Origin: Ruegeria arenilitoris | Lineage (GTDB): Bacteria > Pseudomonadota > Alphaproteobacteria > Rhodobacterales > Rhodobacteraceae | NCBI RefSeq assembly: GCF_013031355.1 | Contig: NZ_WPZO01000014.1 | Span: 1-64,000, forward strand | DNA length: 64,000 nt | Reading direction: 5' to 3' | Translations under genes and position numbers: made by a program | Notes under the pieces: generated by a model | What the model saw: only the letters and a program-made list of their open reading frames with translations | The model's database searches: none | Told to the model about the DNA's origin: nothing | Shown: positions 42,422-52,293 of the stretch, in pieces | Position numbering within the stretch: the first letter of the stretch is position 1 | Layout: the number at the start of each line of letters is the position of its first letter

Positions 42422-43777
42422 TCACTTCTTGCCCGGTGTTCCGTCGAACTTTTTCTCAAGTGAGGTCCAGCAGTCAATGTAATCGTCCTGCAAGGGGGCC
42501 TCGTCGGCCGCAAAAGGCGTCAGATGCTGCGGGAACCGGGTTTCGAACATGAAGGACATGGTGTTGTCCAGCTTGTCTGGGCCAAGGTTCGCATTCGACG
42601 CTTTTTCGAACGCCTCGCGGTCCGGCCCGTGCGGCAGCATCATATTGTGCAGGCTCATGCCGCCGGGAACAAAGCCCTGCGGCTTGGCATCGTACTGACC
42701 GTAGATGTTGCCCATAAGCTCGGACATGATGTTCTTGTGATACCAAGGCGGGCGGAACGTATCCTCGGCCACCATCCAGCGTTCACGGAACAGGACAAAG
42801 TCGATATTGGCCGTGCCCGGCTGCCCCGAAGGTGCGGTCAGCACGGTAAAGATCGACGGGTCAGGGTGATCGAACAGGATCGCTCCGACCGGGCAATAGG
42901 TGCGCAGGTCGTATTTGTAGGGTGCATAGTTGCCGTGCCATGCGACCACGTCCAGCGGGCTTTGGCCGATCTTGGTAGTATGGAACTGCCCGCACCATTT
43001 GACAGTCACGGTCGAGGGCACCTCACGATCCTCAAACGCCGCGACAGGCGCCTTGAAATCGCGTGGGTTGGCCATGCAGTTGGCGCCGATCGGGCCGCGG
43101 CCCGGCAGCTCGAATTTCTGACCGTAGTTCTCGCAGACAAAGCCGCGCGCGGGACCCTCCAGTACCTCAACCCTGTACACCAGCCCACGTGGAATAATCG
43201 CGATTTCCTTGGGCTCAAGGTCGATGATCCCCAGCTCGGTCGCAAAGCGCAGGCGGCCTTCCTGCGGCACCACCAGCAACTCGGAATCGGCCGAGTAGAA
43301 ATAGGCGTCCACCATCGACTCGGTGACCAGATAGATGTGGCTGGCCATGCCCACCTGCGTGTTCACGTCGCCTGCCGTGGTCATCGTGTGCATACCTGTC
43401 AGCCAGGTCAGCCCCTGATCGGAATGCGGCACCGCATCCCAGCGGTACTGGCCCAGGCTGATCACGTCCGGATCGACAAAAGGCGCGGATTTCCAATAAG
43501 GCAGGTCGATCTTTTCATAGCGGTGCGAATGCTTGACCGACGGCCGGATGCGATAGCACCACGTCCGTTCCGGCGGGTTGGCGGTGAAAGCCGTACCGCT
43601 GAGTTGCTCACCATAGAGACCATAGTTGCAGCGCTGCGGGCTGTTCATTCCCTGCGGCAGCGCGCCGGGCAGGGCCTCGGTTTCGAAGTCATTTCCAAAG
43701 CCGGGCATATAGCCCGCATGGGTGCCGACCGGGCTGCTGGCCTGGGTCATTTCATGCGGATCAGTCGGATGGTTCAT
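42422..43777 (-). CDS. hmgA: homogentisate 1,2-dioxygenase
   Basis: 451 residues starting after [25 protein letters not shown] is the family N-terminus, with [14 protein letters not shown] following. The iron site region near the C-terminus includes [25 protein letters not shown] and the acidic ligand between them. The enzyme opens the homogentisate ring to 4-maleylacetoacetate using oxygen. It heads the operon hmgA-lysE-fahA and probably the hydroxylase-DUF2783-maiA-DOPA part. A MarR gene is divergent from it. Confidence 0.97.
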   Translation of the reverse strand: MNHPTDPHEMTQASSPVGTHAGYMPGFGNDFETEALPGALPQGMNSPQRCNYGLYGEQLSGTAFTANPPERTWCYRIRPSVKHSHRYEKIDLPYWKSAPFVDPDVISLGQYRWDAVPHSDQGLTWLTGMHTMTTAGDVNTQVGMASHIYLVTESMVDAYFYSADSELLVVPQEGRLRFATELGIIDLEPKEIAIIPRGLVYRVEVLEGPARGFVCENYGQKFELPGRGPIGANCMANPRDFKAPVAAFEDREVPSTVTVKWCGQFHTTKIGQSPLDVVAWHGNYAPYKYDLRTYCPVGAILFDHPDPSIFTVLTAPSGQPGTANIDFVLFRERWMVAEDTFRPPWYHKNIMSELMGNIYGQYDAKPQGFVPGGMSLHNMMLPHGPDREAFEKASNANLGPDKLDNTMSFMFETRFPQHLTPFAADEAPLQDDYIDCWTSLEKKFDGTPGKK

Positions 43778-43819
43778 CCTGCGTTCCTCCGTTTGCTGCT
43801 TGTGGGATAATAGTCGGTT

Positions 43820-43832
43820 TTGTAACTAACAA
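43820..43832. promoter_or_regulatory. candidate MarR operator between hmgA and marR
   Basis: TTGT-AACTA-ACAA, an imperfect palindrome in the 75 bases between the divergent starts. It lies 43 bases upstream of hmgA and 21 bases upstream of the preferred marR start. MarR repressors commonly bind such sites to control both genes. Confidence 0.45.
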
Positions 43833-43852
43833 GCATGACTCGGGACGATTCC

Positions 43853-44287
43853 ATGAAAAAAGATGACTTTAATTTGCAAAATTTCTTGCCCTACCTGCTG
43901 AACCGGGCGGCCGAGGAAAGCTCGTTGGAATTTCAGAAGGTCTACAAGGACCACTACGGTATGCTGCGTAACGAATGGCGGGTCCTGTTCCACTTGGGCA
44001 ATTACGGCGAAATGACCGCGAAAGAGATCGGCGAACGCGCCAGGCTCCACAAAACCAAGGTCAGCCGTGCGGTGCACAGGCTGGAGGAACGCCGGTATCT
44101 GCTGCGCAGCCGCAGTGACACGGATCGCAGGGTGGAAAATCTGATGCTGACGACCTTGGGGCAATCCGTCTATCACGAGCTATACGGTATCGCCGGGCAA
44201 TATGATGCAAAGCTGGCAGCACAATTCAGTTCGGACGAGGTGGCCCTGTTGCGCAAAATGCTGCGCCAGCTGGCGCATATGGAGTGA
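43853..44287 (+). CDS. MarR family regulator of the homogentisate operon
   Basis: 144 residues from the ATG at 43853, seven bases after GGGA. An ATG at 43835 is in frame but abuts the candidate operator and has no ribosome-binding site. The winged helix is visible (MTAKEIGERARLHKTKVSRAVHRLEERRYLLR, with the wing D-x-R-D-R appearing as SDTDRRVENL). Divergent from hmgA, it is the likely local repressor, relieved by homogentisate or a related aromatic. That is inference from context. Its stop overlaps a possible GTG start of the cyclase gene. Confidence 0.85.
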   Translation: MKKDDFNLQNFLPYLLNRAAEESSLEFQKVYKDHYGMLRNEWRVLFHLGNYGEMTAKEIGERARLHKTKVSRAVHRLEERRYLLRSRSDTDRRVENLMLTTLGQSVYHELYGIAGQYDAKLAAQFSSDEVALLRKMLRQLAHME

Positions 44288-44352
44288 TCACTGGTAATCC
44301 CGGTCTCTGGCCCCCAGATGACAACCAGAGTGGACACTGGAATAATAACAAA

Positions 44353-45588
44353 ATGACGACCCTGAACGCCGATGCGGCGAAATCAACTGATTTGATCGAA
44401 TGGATTGTGACACGCGGCCTCGAGGGAGCCGCGAAAGAAGACCTGTTGGACGGCTACTGCAACAAGCTGTTGGAACTGGGCGTGCCTTTGATGCGCTTTC
44501 ATGCGGCGCAATCGGCATTGCACCCGGTCTACGGCGGCACCGGGTTCAGTTGGTATCAGGGGCGAGGGGGTGAGTCCGAGACCTTTGAGTATACCGAAGA
44601 GCCCAGCGAACAGTGGAGGCAAAGCCCCCTTTTCGCAATTCTGAACAATGAGGTGGACGAAATCCGCGAGCGTCTGGTCGATCAGAACGAGGCCAATCGC
44701 TATCCCTTGCTGAATGACCTGCGCCAGATCGGGGCGACGGATTACTATGCCACCGGGGTCAGCTTTAACGTGCCGACCCAAAGCGTGACAGGAATTGCCA
44801 AAGAGGCCGTGGACGGGGTTCTGATGTCCTGGGCCTCAAACGCGCCGGAAGGATTCCGTGACAGTGATCTGGACCTGATCAACACGGCGCTGCCGCATCT
44901 GGGGTTGGCGCTGAAATCCGCGTCGAGTGCCCGGATATCTAAAGACCTTATGCGGGTGTATCTGGGCCGCGACGCGGGGCGCCGCGTGTTGTCGGGCGAA
45001 ATCCGGCGAGGATCATTGCAGCAGATCGATGCAGTGATGTGGAACTTTGACCTTGAGGGTTTTACCAGCCTGTCTGAGGAACTGCCGGGCAATGAAATCA
45101 TCGACATGCTGAATGATTATCTGGCCGTCGCCGTGGGTGTCGTGCACGACAATCGCGGTAATATCCTGAAATTCATGGGCGACGGGCTGATGGCGATGTT
45201 CGACGTCGGCGAGATCGACGAGGACGCGCGGGCGGCCCTTAAAGCCGTGCCGGTGTTGCAGGAACGGATGGAGGCGCTGAATGCCCGCCGCAAGGCCGAG
45301 GGCCTGCCGGTGGCCAGCTTCACCCTCGCCCTGCACGCTGGTGAAATCCTGTACGGCAATATCGGATCCGAGACGAGATTGGACTTTACGGTGATCGGCC
45401 CCGCCGTGAACCAGACTGCGCGAATTGCCGGGATGCACAAGTCACTGGGACAGCGGATTCTGATCTCGGATGATGTTGCACGCGCGGCGCAGCCTTGCGG
45501 TCATAACCTTGTGTCTGTCGGGCGCTACATGCTGCGCGGCGTGCCGGAACCGAAAGAGCTGTTTACGATCTACGAACCTCGACACTGA
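44353..45588 (+). CDS. class III adenylate/guanylate cyclase
   Basis: 411 residues from ATG 44353. A GTG at 44284, overlapping the marR stop as GTGA, is an alternative and would mean coupling. The first 210 residues form a sensor-like region with GAF-like character and no membrane segment. The cyclase domain (about 225-405) has both metal aspartates (NFDLEGFTSLSE and KFMGDGLMAMF), the adenine-selecting lysine in NILKFMGDG, and the N and R of PAVNQTARIAG, so it should be active, most likely on ATP. It is placed behind the MarR gene of the aromatic operon, which suggests but does not prove a signalling link. Confidence 0.87.
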   Translation: MTTLNADAAKSTDLIEWIVTRGLEGAAKEDLLDGYCNKLLELGVPLMRFHAAQSALHPVYGGTGFSWYQGRGGESETFEYTEEPSEQWRQSPLFAILNNEVDEIRERLVDQNEANRYPLLNDLRQIGATDYYATGVSFNVPTQSVTGIAKEAVDGVLMSWASNAPEGFRDSDLDLINTALPHLGLALKSASSARISKDLMRVYLGRDAGRRVLSGEIRRGSLQQIDAVMWNFDLEGFTSLSEELPGNEIIDMLNDYLAVAVGVVHDNRGNILKFMGDGLMAMFDVGEIDEDARAALKAVPVLQERMEALNARRKAEGLPVASFTLALHAGEILYGNIGSETRLDFTVIGPAVNQTARIAGMHKSLGQRILISDDVARAAQPCGHNLVSVGRYMLRGVPEPKELFTIYEPRH

Positions 45589-45661
45589 AAACCCGGCTGT
45601 GCCCTGACAGCAAAGACCTGTTCTTTAACGATTTTGACGAAAAAAGCTTCTGTCGTATGAT

Positions 45662-45688
45662 CACCCCCTGTCGTTGCCGACAGGGGTG
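45662..45688. promoter_or_regulatory. GC-rich hairpin upstream of AEC transporter
   Basis: CACCCCCTGTCG and CGACAGGGGTG form an 11-pair stem with one bulged C and a TTGC loop, 37 bases before the transporter start. No T run follows on the plus strand, so it may be a weak terminator for the cyclase gene or a leader structure. Confidence 0.35.
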
Positions 45689-45724
45689 AGTAACAAGTTG
45701 CGTCGACAAGGAGCTGATCAGACC

Positions 45725-46672
45725 TTGCAGTTCGATAGTCTCTTCGATTCATTTATCGTGATGCTGGCCCTGGTCGGGTCGGCGGTGTGGTTCCGGCACA
45801 GCAATGTCATTCAAGAGCGCGAACAGGGCGTGTTCGCCCGCTTGGTCACCGATTTTGCTTTGCCGGCTTTGATATTCGCCAATCTCAGCAGCGAACCGTT
45901 TCGCGTTCGGAACTTCGAGCTTGCCCTTGTGCTTTTCATGGCCATCGCCGTGGTCATGACGGTCGCGTGGTTGGCCGGGCGATGGATGCGATTGGACAGG
46001 CCGGTGCTGGGGTCGGTGATCCTTGTGTCAGGGGTCGGCAGCACGTCGACGCTGGGGTATTCGCTGCTTCAGAACATTTATGGCGACAACACCGAAATCA
46101 TGAGCCAGCTCGTCGTGATGGGCGAAATTGGCGTAGTGCTGCCCCTGTTTACCGTCGGCGTCGCCATCGCCAGCTATTACGGTGAAAATAACGACGAAGG
46201 GCCAACGATAGCGGATGCCCTGAAGACATTCGTGCGGTCACCGATTTTCCTGGCCTTTGTATTGGGTGTTTTGGCGTCTGCCATTGGCCTTCCGCAAGGC
46301 AGCAGGGTTGTGGAACTGCTGAATGACTTCCTTGGGATTGCCAGCGCGTCGCTGACCTTCCTCGTGGCCTTCACGATCGGGCTGATGCTGCGACCAGTCG
46401 GATTTCAGCAGTTCGCTGGTTTGTTCGTTCTGGTCTGCGCGCTGAAATTGCTGCTCGAGCCGTTGGTCGCAGGCGGGTTTGCCTTTGTGCTGGGGTTGCC
46501 GGACTTTCAACGCGACATACTGGTGATCGAGGCCGCGATGCCGTCCGGGGCTTTGGCCGCAGTGATCGCCGCGCGCTACGGGTGCGACGCGGCAATTGCC
46601 TCAGCCTTGTTGATCGCGACCTTCGTGCTCAGCCTGTTTGCGGTGCCGCTGATTGGGTATTTGGCGCTGTAG
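45725..46672 (+). CDS. AEC family transporter (auxin efflux carrier-like)
   Basis: 315 residues with a TTG start, 11 bases after AAGGAG. A second TTG at 45674 is the alternative. About ten membrane helices in two halves, with the typical VTDFALPALIFANLS near the first helices and IEAAMPSGALAAVIAARYG near the end. Bacterial AEC proteins such as MdcF and YwkB-type carriers move dicarboxylates or malonate. The substrate here is unknown. It is the first of two AEC genes within 3 kb. Confidence 0.85.
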   Translation: MQFDSLFDSFIVMLALVGSAVWFRHSNVIQEREQGVFARLVTDFALPALIFANLSSEPFRVRNFELALVLFMAIAVVMTVAWLAGRWMRLDRPVLGSVILVSGVGSTSTLGYSLLQNIYGDNTEIMSQLVVMGEIGVVLPLFTVGVAIASYYGENNDEGPTIADALKTFVRSPIFLAFVLGVLASAIGLPQGSRVVELLNDFLGIASASLTFLVAFTIGLMLRPVGFQQFAGLFVLVCALKLLLEPLVAGGFAFVLGLPDFQRDILVIEAAMPSGALAAVIAARYGCDAAIASALLIATFVLSLFAVPLIGYLAL

Positions 46673-46673
46673 G

Positions 46674-47492
46674 TTACCCCTCCGCTGGGGGCACGACCCG
46701 TTGGTAGAGGTGCCACGTGGCATGGCCAAGAATTGGCAGGGTGAAGATCAGGCCCAGAAATGCCGGAACCATCGACAATAGCATGGTGACCGAGATGATC
46801 GCCGCCCAGGTCAGCATGACCACAGGATTTTCCGCAACGACGCGGATGGACGTCAGCATGGCGGACACGAAATTGGTTTCCCGGTCAAGCAGCATGGGCA
46901 TTGCAATGACAGTCACCGAGAACAGAACTGCCGACAAAAAGGCACCGACGCAGGTGCCAACGGCCAGGAAGGTCCAGCCCTGCGGTGTGAAGAAGACGGT
47001 ATTTAGGAATCCGTCAAAATCCGAGAAGGATGCGTTCTGCAGGATGATCGCAAGCCAAAGCCGAATTTGGTAAATCCACACCCAGAAAATGAACAGGGTG
47101 ACAAAGGCCATCCAGCCCATTTCGCGTTTGCGCTGATTGGCCATGACGCCGAGGATTTCAGACCAACCGAAACTTTCCCCCTTCTGCAATCGGCGAGACA
47201 TCTCGTACAGCCCGGCGGCGGCGAAGGGCGCGACCAGTGGGAAACCTACAATGGCGGGAATGATCATCCAGATCTTGCCAAGCCAGACCAGACCCCAAAC
47301 AAACAGGATGCCGAAGACTGCATAGAAAAGGCCGAAAAAGCCGCTCATCAACGGGCGCGCCAGAAAATCTGAAAAACCGGCTTTCAGCGAGGCGGTGATG
47401 TCACTGGATGTCACCGTGTTTACTTCGGGCACGGATTGTTGCTGCGGCTTCAGATTGTCCGGTGGTGTGGACCCTTCGGTGTCGGATGTCAT
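46674..47492 (-). CDS. DUF2189 integral membrane protein
   Basis: 272 residues from ATG 47492, with GGAGGAG upstream. A polar, Pro/Gln-rich N-terminus of about 35 residues (STPPDNLKPQQQSVPEV) precedes about six hydrophobic segments, beginning with GFFGLFYAVFGILFVWGLVWL. The family is common in Rhodobacteraceae and has no known function. The stop lies one base from the end of the convergent AEC gene. Confidence 0.82.
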   Translation of the reverse strand: MTSDTEGSTPPDNLKPQQQSVPEVNTVTSSDITASLKAGFSDFLARPLMSGFFGLFYAVFGILFVWGLVWLGKIWMIIPAIVGFPLVAPFAAAGLYEMSRRLQKGESFGWSEILGVMANQRKREMGWMAFVTLFIFWVWIYQIRLWLAIILQNASFSDFDGFLNTVFFTPQGWTFLAVGTCVGAFLSAVLFSVTVIAMPMLLDRETNFVSAMLTSIRVVAENPVVMLTWAAIISVTMLLSMVPAFLGLIFTLPILGHATWHLYQRVVPPAEG

Positions 47493-47656
47493 GGCACGCT
47501 CCTCCCAAAGCACAGTGCTTTGCTGGTCCGTTTGCCAACGGACCCAGCTGTGAACAGGCGCCTTTCCTCTGCAAACAAGTCTGCATCAGGTAAGGCACAA
47601 GGGCAAGGTGGAGGAGGTTGGCAGCTTAGCTGCGCGTGTTGTGCGGGCAGAACCCC

Positions 47657-48466
47657 TTAAAAATCGATCTCGACGCCCGGCAGGTTCAGCTCTTTCATCA
47701 TGTCACGCAACTCTTGCCGCGCGGCGATGTTCGAGATGTTCAGCTGTTTGACCCCAATATCCTTGAGGTCCAGCAGGGTCAGGCCGCGCGGGAAGAGTTC
47801 GCGGAAAATCACCCGCTCGGAAAAGCCCGAGGCGACGCGGAAGCCGATGCGCTGCGACAGCATCTCGATCGCGCGTTGCATCTTTTCCTTGTTGACCATG
47901 CGCTGTGTACCAACACGGTTGCGCACGACGACCCAGTCGATGGGTTTCAGCCCGGCTTGCGCGCGCAGCTGCCGCGCGTTCCAGACCATTTCGGAGTACA
48001 CCGACGGCCCTAGGATTTTCTCACCCTTTGAATCGATCCGCGCCAGCAGGTCGAAATCGATGAAACTGTCGTTCAGTGGTGTGATCAGCGTATCGGCCAG
48101 CGAATGCGCCACCTGGCTGAGGCGGGTGTGTGAGCCGGGGCAATCGATCAGGATAAAGTCGCTGTCGCTTTCCAGTTCGGCCACCGCGGCGGACAGGCGG
48201 TGGTCATAGATATTCTCACCGGGTTTCAGCTTGCTTGCATCGATCTCGGGCAGATCATGGTGGCGCGGGCTGGGCAGACGTGCCTCGGAGCCGTTCATGA
48301 AGTTGCCGCGGTTTTCGAAATAACGCCCAAGGCTGCGCTGCCGCAGGTCAAGGTCCAGCGTGCTGACCTTGTGCCCCAGTCGCGCCAGCGCGGTTGCGAC
48401 ATGCATCGACACGGTCGATTTGCCTGCGCCGCCCTTCTCGTTCCCCACTACGATGATATGTGCCAT
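47657..48466 (-). CDS. mipZ: division-plane positioning ATPase MipZ
   Basis: 269 residues from ATG 48466 (MAHIIVVGNEKGG). A ParA/MinD-type P-loop ATPase with the deviant Walker A KGGAGKS at 11-17, LDLDLRQRSLGRYFENR after it and ILIDCPGSHTRLSQVAHSLAD as switch/Walker B. MipZ binds ParB at the chromosome origin, forms a bipolar gradient and blocks FtsZ polymerisation away from midcell. It replaces MinCD in many alphaproteobacteria and supports that assignment here. It is a single gene. Confidence 0.95.
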   Translation of the reverse strand: MAHIIVVGNEKGGAGKSTVSMHVATALARLGHKVSTLDLDLRQRSLGRYFENRGNFMNGSEARLPSPRHHDLPEIDASKLKPGENIYDHRLSAAVAELESDSDFILIDCPGSHTRLSQVAHSLADTLITPLNDSFIDFDLLARIDSKGEKILGPSVYSEMVWNARQLRAQAGLKPIDWVVVRNRVGTQRMVNKEKMQRAIEMLSQRIGFRVASGFSERVIFRELFPRGLTLLDLKDIGVKQLNISNIAARQELRDMMKELNLPGVEIDF

Positions 48467-48673
48467 GCTTGTATTCCCATGTCCCGCCGTGCTTGCCCAC
48501 ACGTTGTTGTGAGCCACTATATGTTGTGGAAAGCTGGAAGGGAAGGACCCCAATAGGTGATATCAGGCTCTAATTTGGAAAACCAAGGTGTGCGGGCGGG
48601 TTAGGCTGTACTCTTGTCAAACACCGTGCCCTGTTTCACTGTCGGGGGCAGGGAAATGCGATAGGGGCAGCCG

Positions 48674-49561
48674 TTGGATCACCTGTTTCTGAACGTTCTG
48701 AACGTGGTCCTGCCGGTGCTGATCTGCGCCGGGATCGGCTATAGTCTGGCCCTGATCAAGGCGCCCTTCGACAACAAGGTGATCGGCGGGATTGTCTCGC
48801 GTGTCGGGTACCCGACGCTGATCATCTCGCACCTGTCCACCACCAATATCGCCGTCGGTACGTTTCTGGATGTGATGGCCGCTGCCGCGTTGGCGATTGC
48901 CGGGTTCGGCGTGCTGGGGTTCGTTGCCTTGAAGGCGATGCGCCTGCCGGTGCGGGCGTTTCTGACACCGCTGATGCATGGCAATGTTGGCAATATCGGC
49001 CTGCCGATCACACTGCTGGCGCTTGGCGATGCCGGTATGGCTTATACGATGGGCTTCGTGGTGGTCGTGCTGATCAGTATCTTCACTGTGGGCATGTGGA
49101 TACCGGCCGGAGAGTTTTCCCCGAAAAAACTCGCCACATCGCCGATCATCTATGCGGTGGTGATCTCGCTGATCCTGATGGCGACCGGATACAGCTTGCC
49201 GCAGCCGGTGGCCAAGTCCTTTGACATACTCGGTGGCTTGTCCATCCCGCTGATGCTGCTGACGCTGGGCCACACGCTGGCAACATTGCAGATCCAGAGC
49301 CTGGGCCGGGCGGTGATGCTGACCGTTCTGCATCTGGCGATGGCAGTTGTGATCGCCAGCGGTCTGGTCTGGGCGTTCGGCTTTACCGGGGCGGAACGCG
49401 GTGCGGTGATCCTGTGTTGCCTAATGCCGTCTTCGGTGGCGACCTACCTGTTCATTGACCAGCACGTGCCGGAATACGGGTCGGATGTAGCAGGCTTTAT
49501 CCTGATATCGACGCTCAGCACGATTGTCGTGCTGCCCGTTGCGCTGTCTTATTGGATCTGA
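48674..49561 (+). CDS. AEC family transporter, second copy
   Basis: 295 residues with a TTG start after AGGGGCA. About ten hydrophobic segments; LPVLICAGIGYSLALIKAPFD starts the fold and VILCCLMPSSVATYLF, with the polar break typical of the family, is near the C-terminus. It is not a close duplicate of the AEC gene at 45.7 kb, as the sequences differ throughout. Substrate unknown, likely an organic acid. It is divergent from mipZ. Confidence 0.85.
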   Translation: MDHLFLNVLNVVLPVLICAGIGYSLALIKAPFDNKVIGGIVSRVGYPTLIISHLSTTNIAVGTFLDVMAAAALAIAGFGVLGFVALKAMRLPVRAFLTPLMHGNVGNIGLPITLLALGDAGMAYTMGFVVVVLISIFTVGMWIPAGEFSPKKLATSPIIYAVVISLILMATGYSLPQPVAKSFDILGGLSIPLMLLTLGHTLATLQIQSLGRAVMLTVLHLAMAVVIASGLVWAFGFTGAERGAVILCCLMPSSVATYLFIDQHVPEYGSDVAGFILISTLSTIVVLPVALSYWI

Positions 49562-49641
49562 CGCGGGTACTATGCGCAGAGGTAAAAATCGCTAAACTTC
49601 TGAATAATTGCGTTAATCAACCATAGTTTGAGGGCAATTTG

Positions 49642-51237
49642 ATGCGTGACAAGACCTCGGAAGACGTGAGCCCGCAGGCCCGCGCTCGTGTCGTTCTGGC
49701 GATGACGGCGATTTGTATGATGGTCGTAGGGTTCAACACAACCGCCGTCGCCACCGTCCTGCCCAACCTAAAGGCCGAGTTCGATCTGACCCCGTCCGGG
49801 CTGCAATGGGTGATGGCAACTTATACGGTGGCCAGCGCCACGCTTGTCACCATCGTCAGCCGGCTGGGTGATATCACCGGCAAGATGGGTGTGTTTTTCT
49901 TTGGCATGATCGTTTTTGCCATCGGGTCGGCCTCGGTCCTGTTTGCGCAGGATGGGGTGATGCTGCTGTTTGGGCGTGGCGCACAGGGGGCGGGGGCGGC
50001 GGCGCTGTTCGGAACCTCTCTGTCGCTGCTGACCGCCGCCACGCCCGAGGAGCAACGCGCCAGCGTCACCGGGGCTTGGGGCGCGATTGTTGGCCTGGCT
50101 ATCGGTGTCGGGCCAATCGTCGGAGGGGCCTTCGGCCACTATGTCAGTTGGAGGGCGGTTTTTGCGGCTGATCTGGTGCTGTTGGCGGTGGCCTTTGCCA
50201 TTGGGCTGCATGTCAGTCGGCGCAATTACGTCCCCGACACGCGCCTTGCGGGGGCAAAATTCGACTATCCGGGGGCGGTTGCCATCCTCTTGTTCCTCGG
50301 GCCTCTTTCCTTTGCGCTCAGCAATGGGGAAAGCGGCGGCTGGGCCACGCCCCTTACGCTGATACCACTGGCCATTGCTGCGATGGCAACGGTTGTATTG
50401 GTCATCGTCTCACGCCGCGCCGAAGACCCGCTGATCGAACTGCGATACTTCCGCCACCCGCGTTACTTCATGGCTGCGGCGGGGATGTTTTTTACCGGCT
50501 TCACGCTGTTCTGCTTCTTTGTCTATTTCAACACTTTCGTGCAGTCGCCGGATGCCTTTGGGTATAGCTCCATCGGCGCAGGGCTGGCGATCATGCCGCT
50601 CAGTCTCAGCATGTTTGTCATCTCGGTCACTGCGCCGCGGTTTCTGGCGCCCTACAGCTTTCAATGGCCAGTTGCGATTGGGCTTGGGGCGATGGCCTGC
50701 GGGTTCCTGTTGCTGATGACCACCGCGAACACCACGCAATATGCCGAGATCTGGTGGAAACTGTTGATTGTCGGCATCGGAATGGGCATCTGTTTCTCGC
50801 TGCTGCCGCGTCTTGGTTTGCGCCTTTTGCCCGAGGAACATGTGGGGCAGGGGTCAGGCGTGATCAACGCCTGCCTCTATTTCGGTGCCACCTTGGGGGC
50901 CGTGGTCGGAGGCCTTGCCGAATCCATCACCAAACGTCGTGGCCTGTCCGAAGTGATCGATGCGCTGCCCGCCGGATCGACCCAGCGCGAGGATCTGGCC
51001 CATGCGCTTACCCATGGCACGCCCAGCCAGATACAGCAGCAGATAGCCGGGATGGACCCTACCGCCAGCGCCGCTCTGGCCAAGGCGCTGCGGGATTTGC
51101 AGGACAACGCCTTTGACAGTGCCATGCTGGTTGCGGCGGTTGCGGCGCTGGTCGGGATGGGGCTGGCGTTGATGCTATTGCGTGGACCGGTGCCACCGCT
51201 GCACAGTGCGGCCGAGTTGACGCGCGGGGGGCGTTAA
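49642..51237 (+). CDS. MFS exporter, DHA2 (EmrB/QacA) type
   Basis: 531 residues from ATG 49642, after GAGGG. Fourteen hydrophobic segments are expected for this length. Motif A-like residues appear in VSRLGDITGKMGVFFFG, and motif C-like glycines in AIVGLAIGVGPIVGGAFGHYVSWRAVF. It is a proton-driven drug or metabolite exporter. No membrane-fusion partner (EmrA) or regulator is adjacent, so the substrate is open. Confidence 0.9.
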   Translation: MRDKTSEDVSPQARARVVLAMTAICMMVVGFNTTAVATVLPNLKAEFDLTPSGLQWVMATYTVASATLVTIVSRLGDITGKMGVFFFGMIVFAIGSASVLFAQDGVMLLFGRGAQGAGAAALFGTSLSLLTAATPEEQRASVTGAWGAIVGLAIGVGPIVGGAFGHYVSWRAVFAADLVLLAVAFAIGLHVSRRNYVPDTRLAGAKFDYPGAVAILLFLGPLSFALSNGESGGWATPLTLIPLAIAAMATVVLVIVSRRAEDPLIELRYFRHPRYFMAAAGMFFTGFTLFCFFVYFNTFVQSPDAFGYSSIGAGLAIMPLSLSMFVISVTAPRFLAPYSFQWPVAIGLGAMACGFLLLMTTANTTQYAEIWWKLLIVGIGMGICFSLLPRLGLRLLPEEHVGQGSGVINACLYFGATLGAVVGGLAESITKRRGLSEVIDALPAGSTQREDLAHALTHGTPSQIQQQIAGMDPTASAALAKALRDLQDNAFDSAMLVAAVAALVGMGLALMLLRGPVPPLHSAAELTRGGR

Positions 51238-51257
51238 GTGCCGCGGCCTAACCGAGC

Positions 51258-51485
51258 TTACCCGCCAAGATACACCCCATCTTTCGGGCGGTAGAACACC
51301 TTCTGATCATGCAACTTACCCAGAAGATCGTGAATGCGGCGTAGAGTGTCTTCGCGCCCCGCTTTGCCGCCTTCGTCTTCATCCATCGCAGCCTGCGACA
51401 ACGAGGCAACCGAGCCACGCAACGCCGTTTCGATCAGGTCCATATCCTCTACCGAAAGCTCGATCATGTCATTGTACTGGGGCAT
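51258..51485 (-). CDS. small conserved-looking hypothetical protein
   Basis: 75 residues from ATG 51485 (MPQYNDMIELS), eight bases after GGAG. An ATG at 51500 is possible but lacks a ribosome-binding site. Soluble, acidic and helical in the first half, then KVFYRPKDGVYLGG. I do not recognise the family. It lies 191 bases downstream of rpmE on the same strand, beyond the rpmE terminator. The frame runs on upstream through rpmE but only this part has coding character. Confidence 0.65.
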   Translation of the reverse strand: MPQYNDMIELSVEDMDLIETALRGSVASLSQAAMDEDEGGKAGREDTLRRIHDLLGKLHDQKVFYRPKDGVYLGG

Positions 51486-51625
51486 TGTCAGGGTCTCCAT
51501 CGTGGCTTCGTTTATGTTACCGCCAAATACAGAATCCACCAGCCCTTGAGGTGATCGGTGCCATAGGTGCGCAATCTCTCTCTCGAGGTTCGTGGAGACG
51601 ACGCGCCGCTTTTGAGGCGCACAAT

Positions 51626-51652
51626 AGAAAAAGGCCGCCCCAAGGGACGGCC
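51626..51652 (-). terminator. rho-independent terminator of rplS-rpmE
   Basis: GGCCGTCCC pairs with GGGCGGCC on the minus strand, with one bulged base and loop TTG, then TTTTT. It lies 25 bases after the rpmE stop. Confidence 0.9.
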
Positions 51653-51676
51653 TTTCGCATCTCGAACAAGTCAGGC

Positions 51677-51898
51677 TTAGAAACCCAGACCTTCGTACTT
51701 CTTTTTGAACTTCGACACGCGGCCGCCGGCGTCCATCAGGCGCGACGAGCCACCGGTCCACGCGGGGTGCGAGGAGGGGTCGATTTCCAGAGCCAGCTGG
51801 TCGCCTTCGGAGCCCCAGGTGGATTTCATTTTCACGATCGAGCCGTCGGTCATTTTGACGTCGATGAAGTGGTAATCGGGATGGATGTCTTTTTTCAT
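51677..51898 (-). CDS. rpmE: 50S ribosomal protein L31
   Basis: 73 residues beginning [18 protein letters not shown] and ending [10 protein letters not shown]. The zinc-binding CxxC motifs of C+ type L31 are absent; the protein has no cysteine, so it is the zinc-independent form. It is 11 bases downstream of rplS. Confidence 0.96.
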   Translation of the reverse strand: MKKDIHPDYHFIDVKMTDGSIVKMKSTWGSEGDQLALEIDPSSHPAWTGGSSRLMDAGGRVSKFKKKYEGLGF

Positions 51899-51909
51899 CT
51901 TTCCGCTCC

Positions 51910-52293
51910 TTACGCCTCGGCGCCAGCCTTGGGCTTGTAGTTGGTGACTTCTGCGATACGTGCGGATTTACCACGGCGCGAGCGCAGGTAGTACAGTTTG
52001 GCGCGACGAACGCGGCCACGGCGGACTACGGTGATGCTGTCGATGTTGGTCGAGTGCAGCGGGAAAACACGTTCCACGCCTTCGCCAAACGAGATTTTGC
52101 GGACGGTGAACGAACCGGCGATGCCGCTGCCACCTTTACGCGCGATGCAGACGCCTTCGTAGTTCTGCACACGGGTGCGCGAGCCTTCGGTCACTTTAAA
52201 GCCGACACGAATGGTGTCACCGGCTTTGAAATCGGGGATGTCTTTCCCCAGGGCGGCAATCTGTTCCGCCTCAAGCTGTGCGATCAGGTCCAT
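51910..52293 (-). CDS. rplS: 50S ribosomal protein L19
   Basis: 127 residues with the L19 core [28 protein letters not shown] and [23 protein letters not shown], and a short alanine-rich tail. L19 sits at the 30S-50S interface. The start follows AGGAGAAACTGCG. Unlike the classic order it is not directly behind trmD, since two other genes intervene, so it needs its own promoter in the 379-base upstream region. Confidence 0.97.
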   Translation of the reverse strand: MDLIAQLEAEQIAALGKDIPDFKAGDTIRVGFKVTEGSRTRVQNYEGVCIARKGGSGIAGSFTVRKISFGEGVERVFPLHSTNIDSITVVRRGRVRRAKLYYLRSRRGKSARIAEVTNYKPKAGAEA

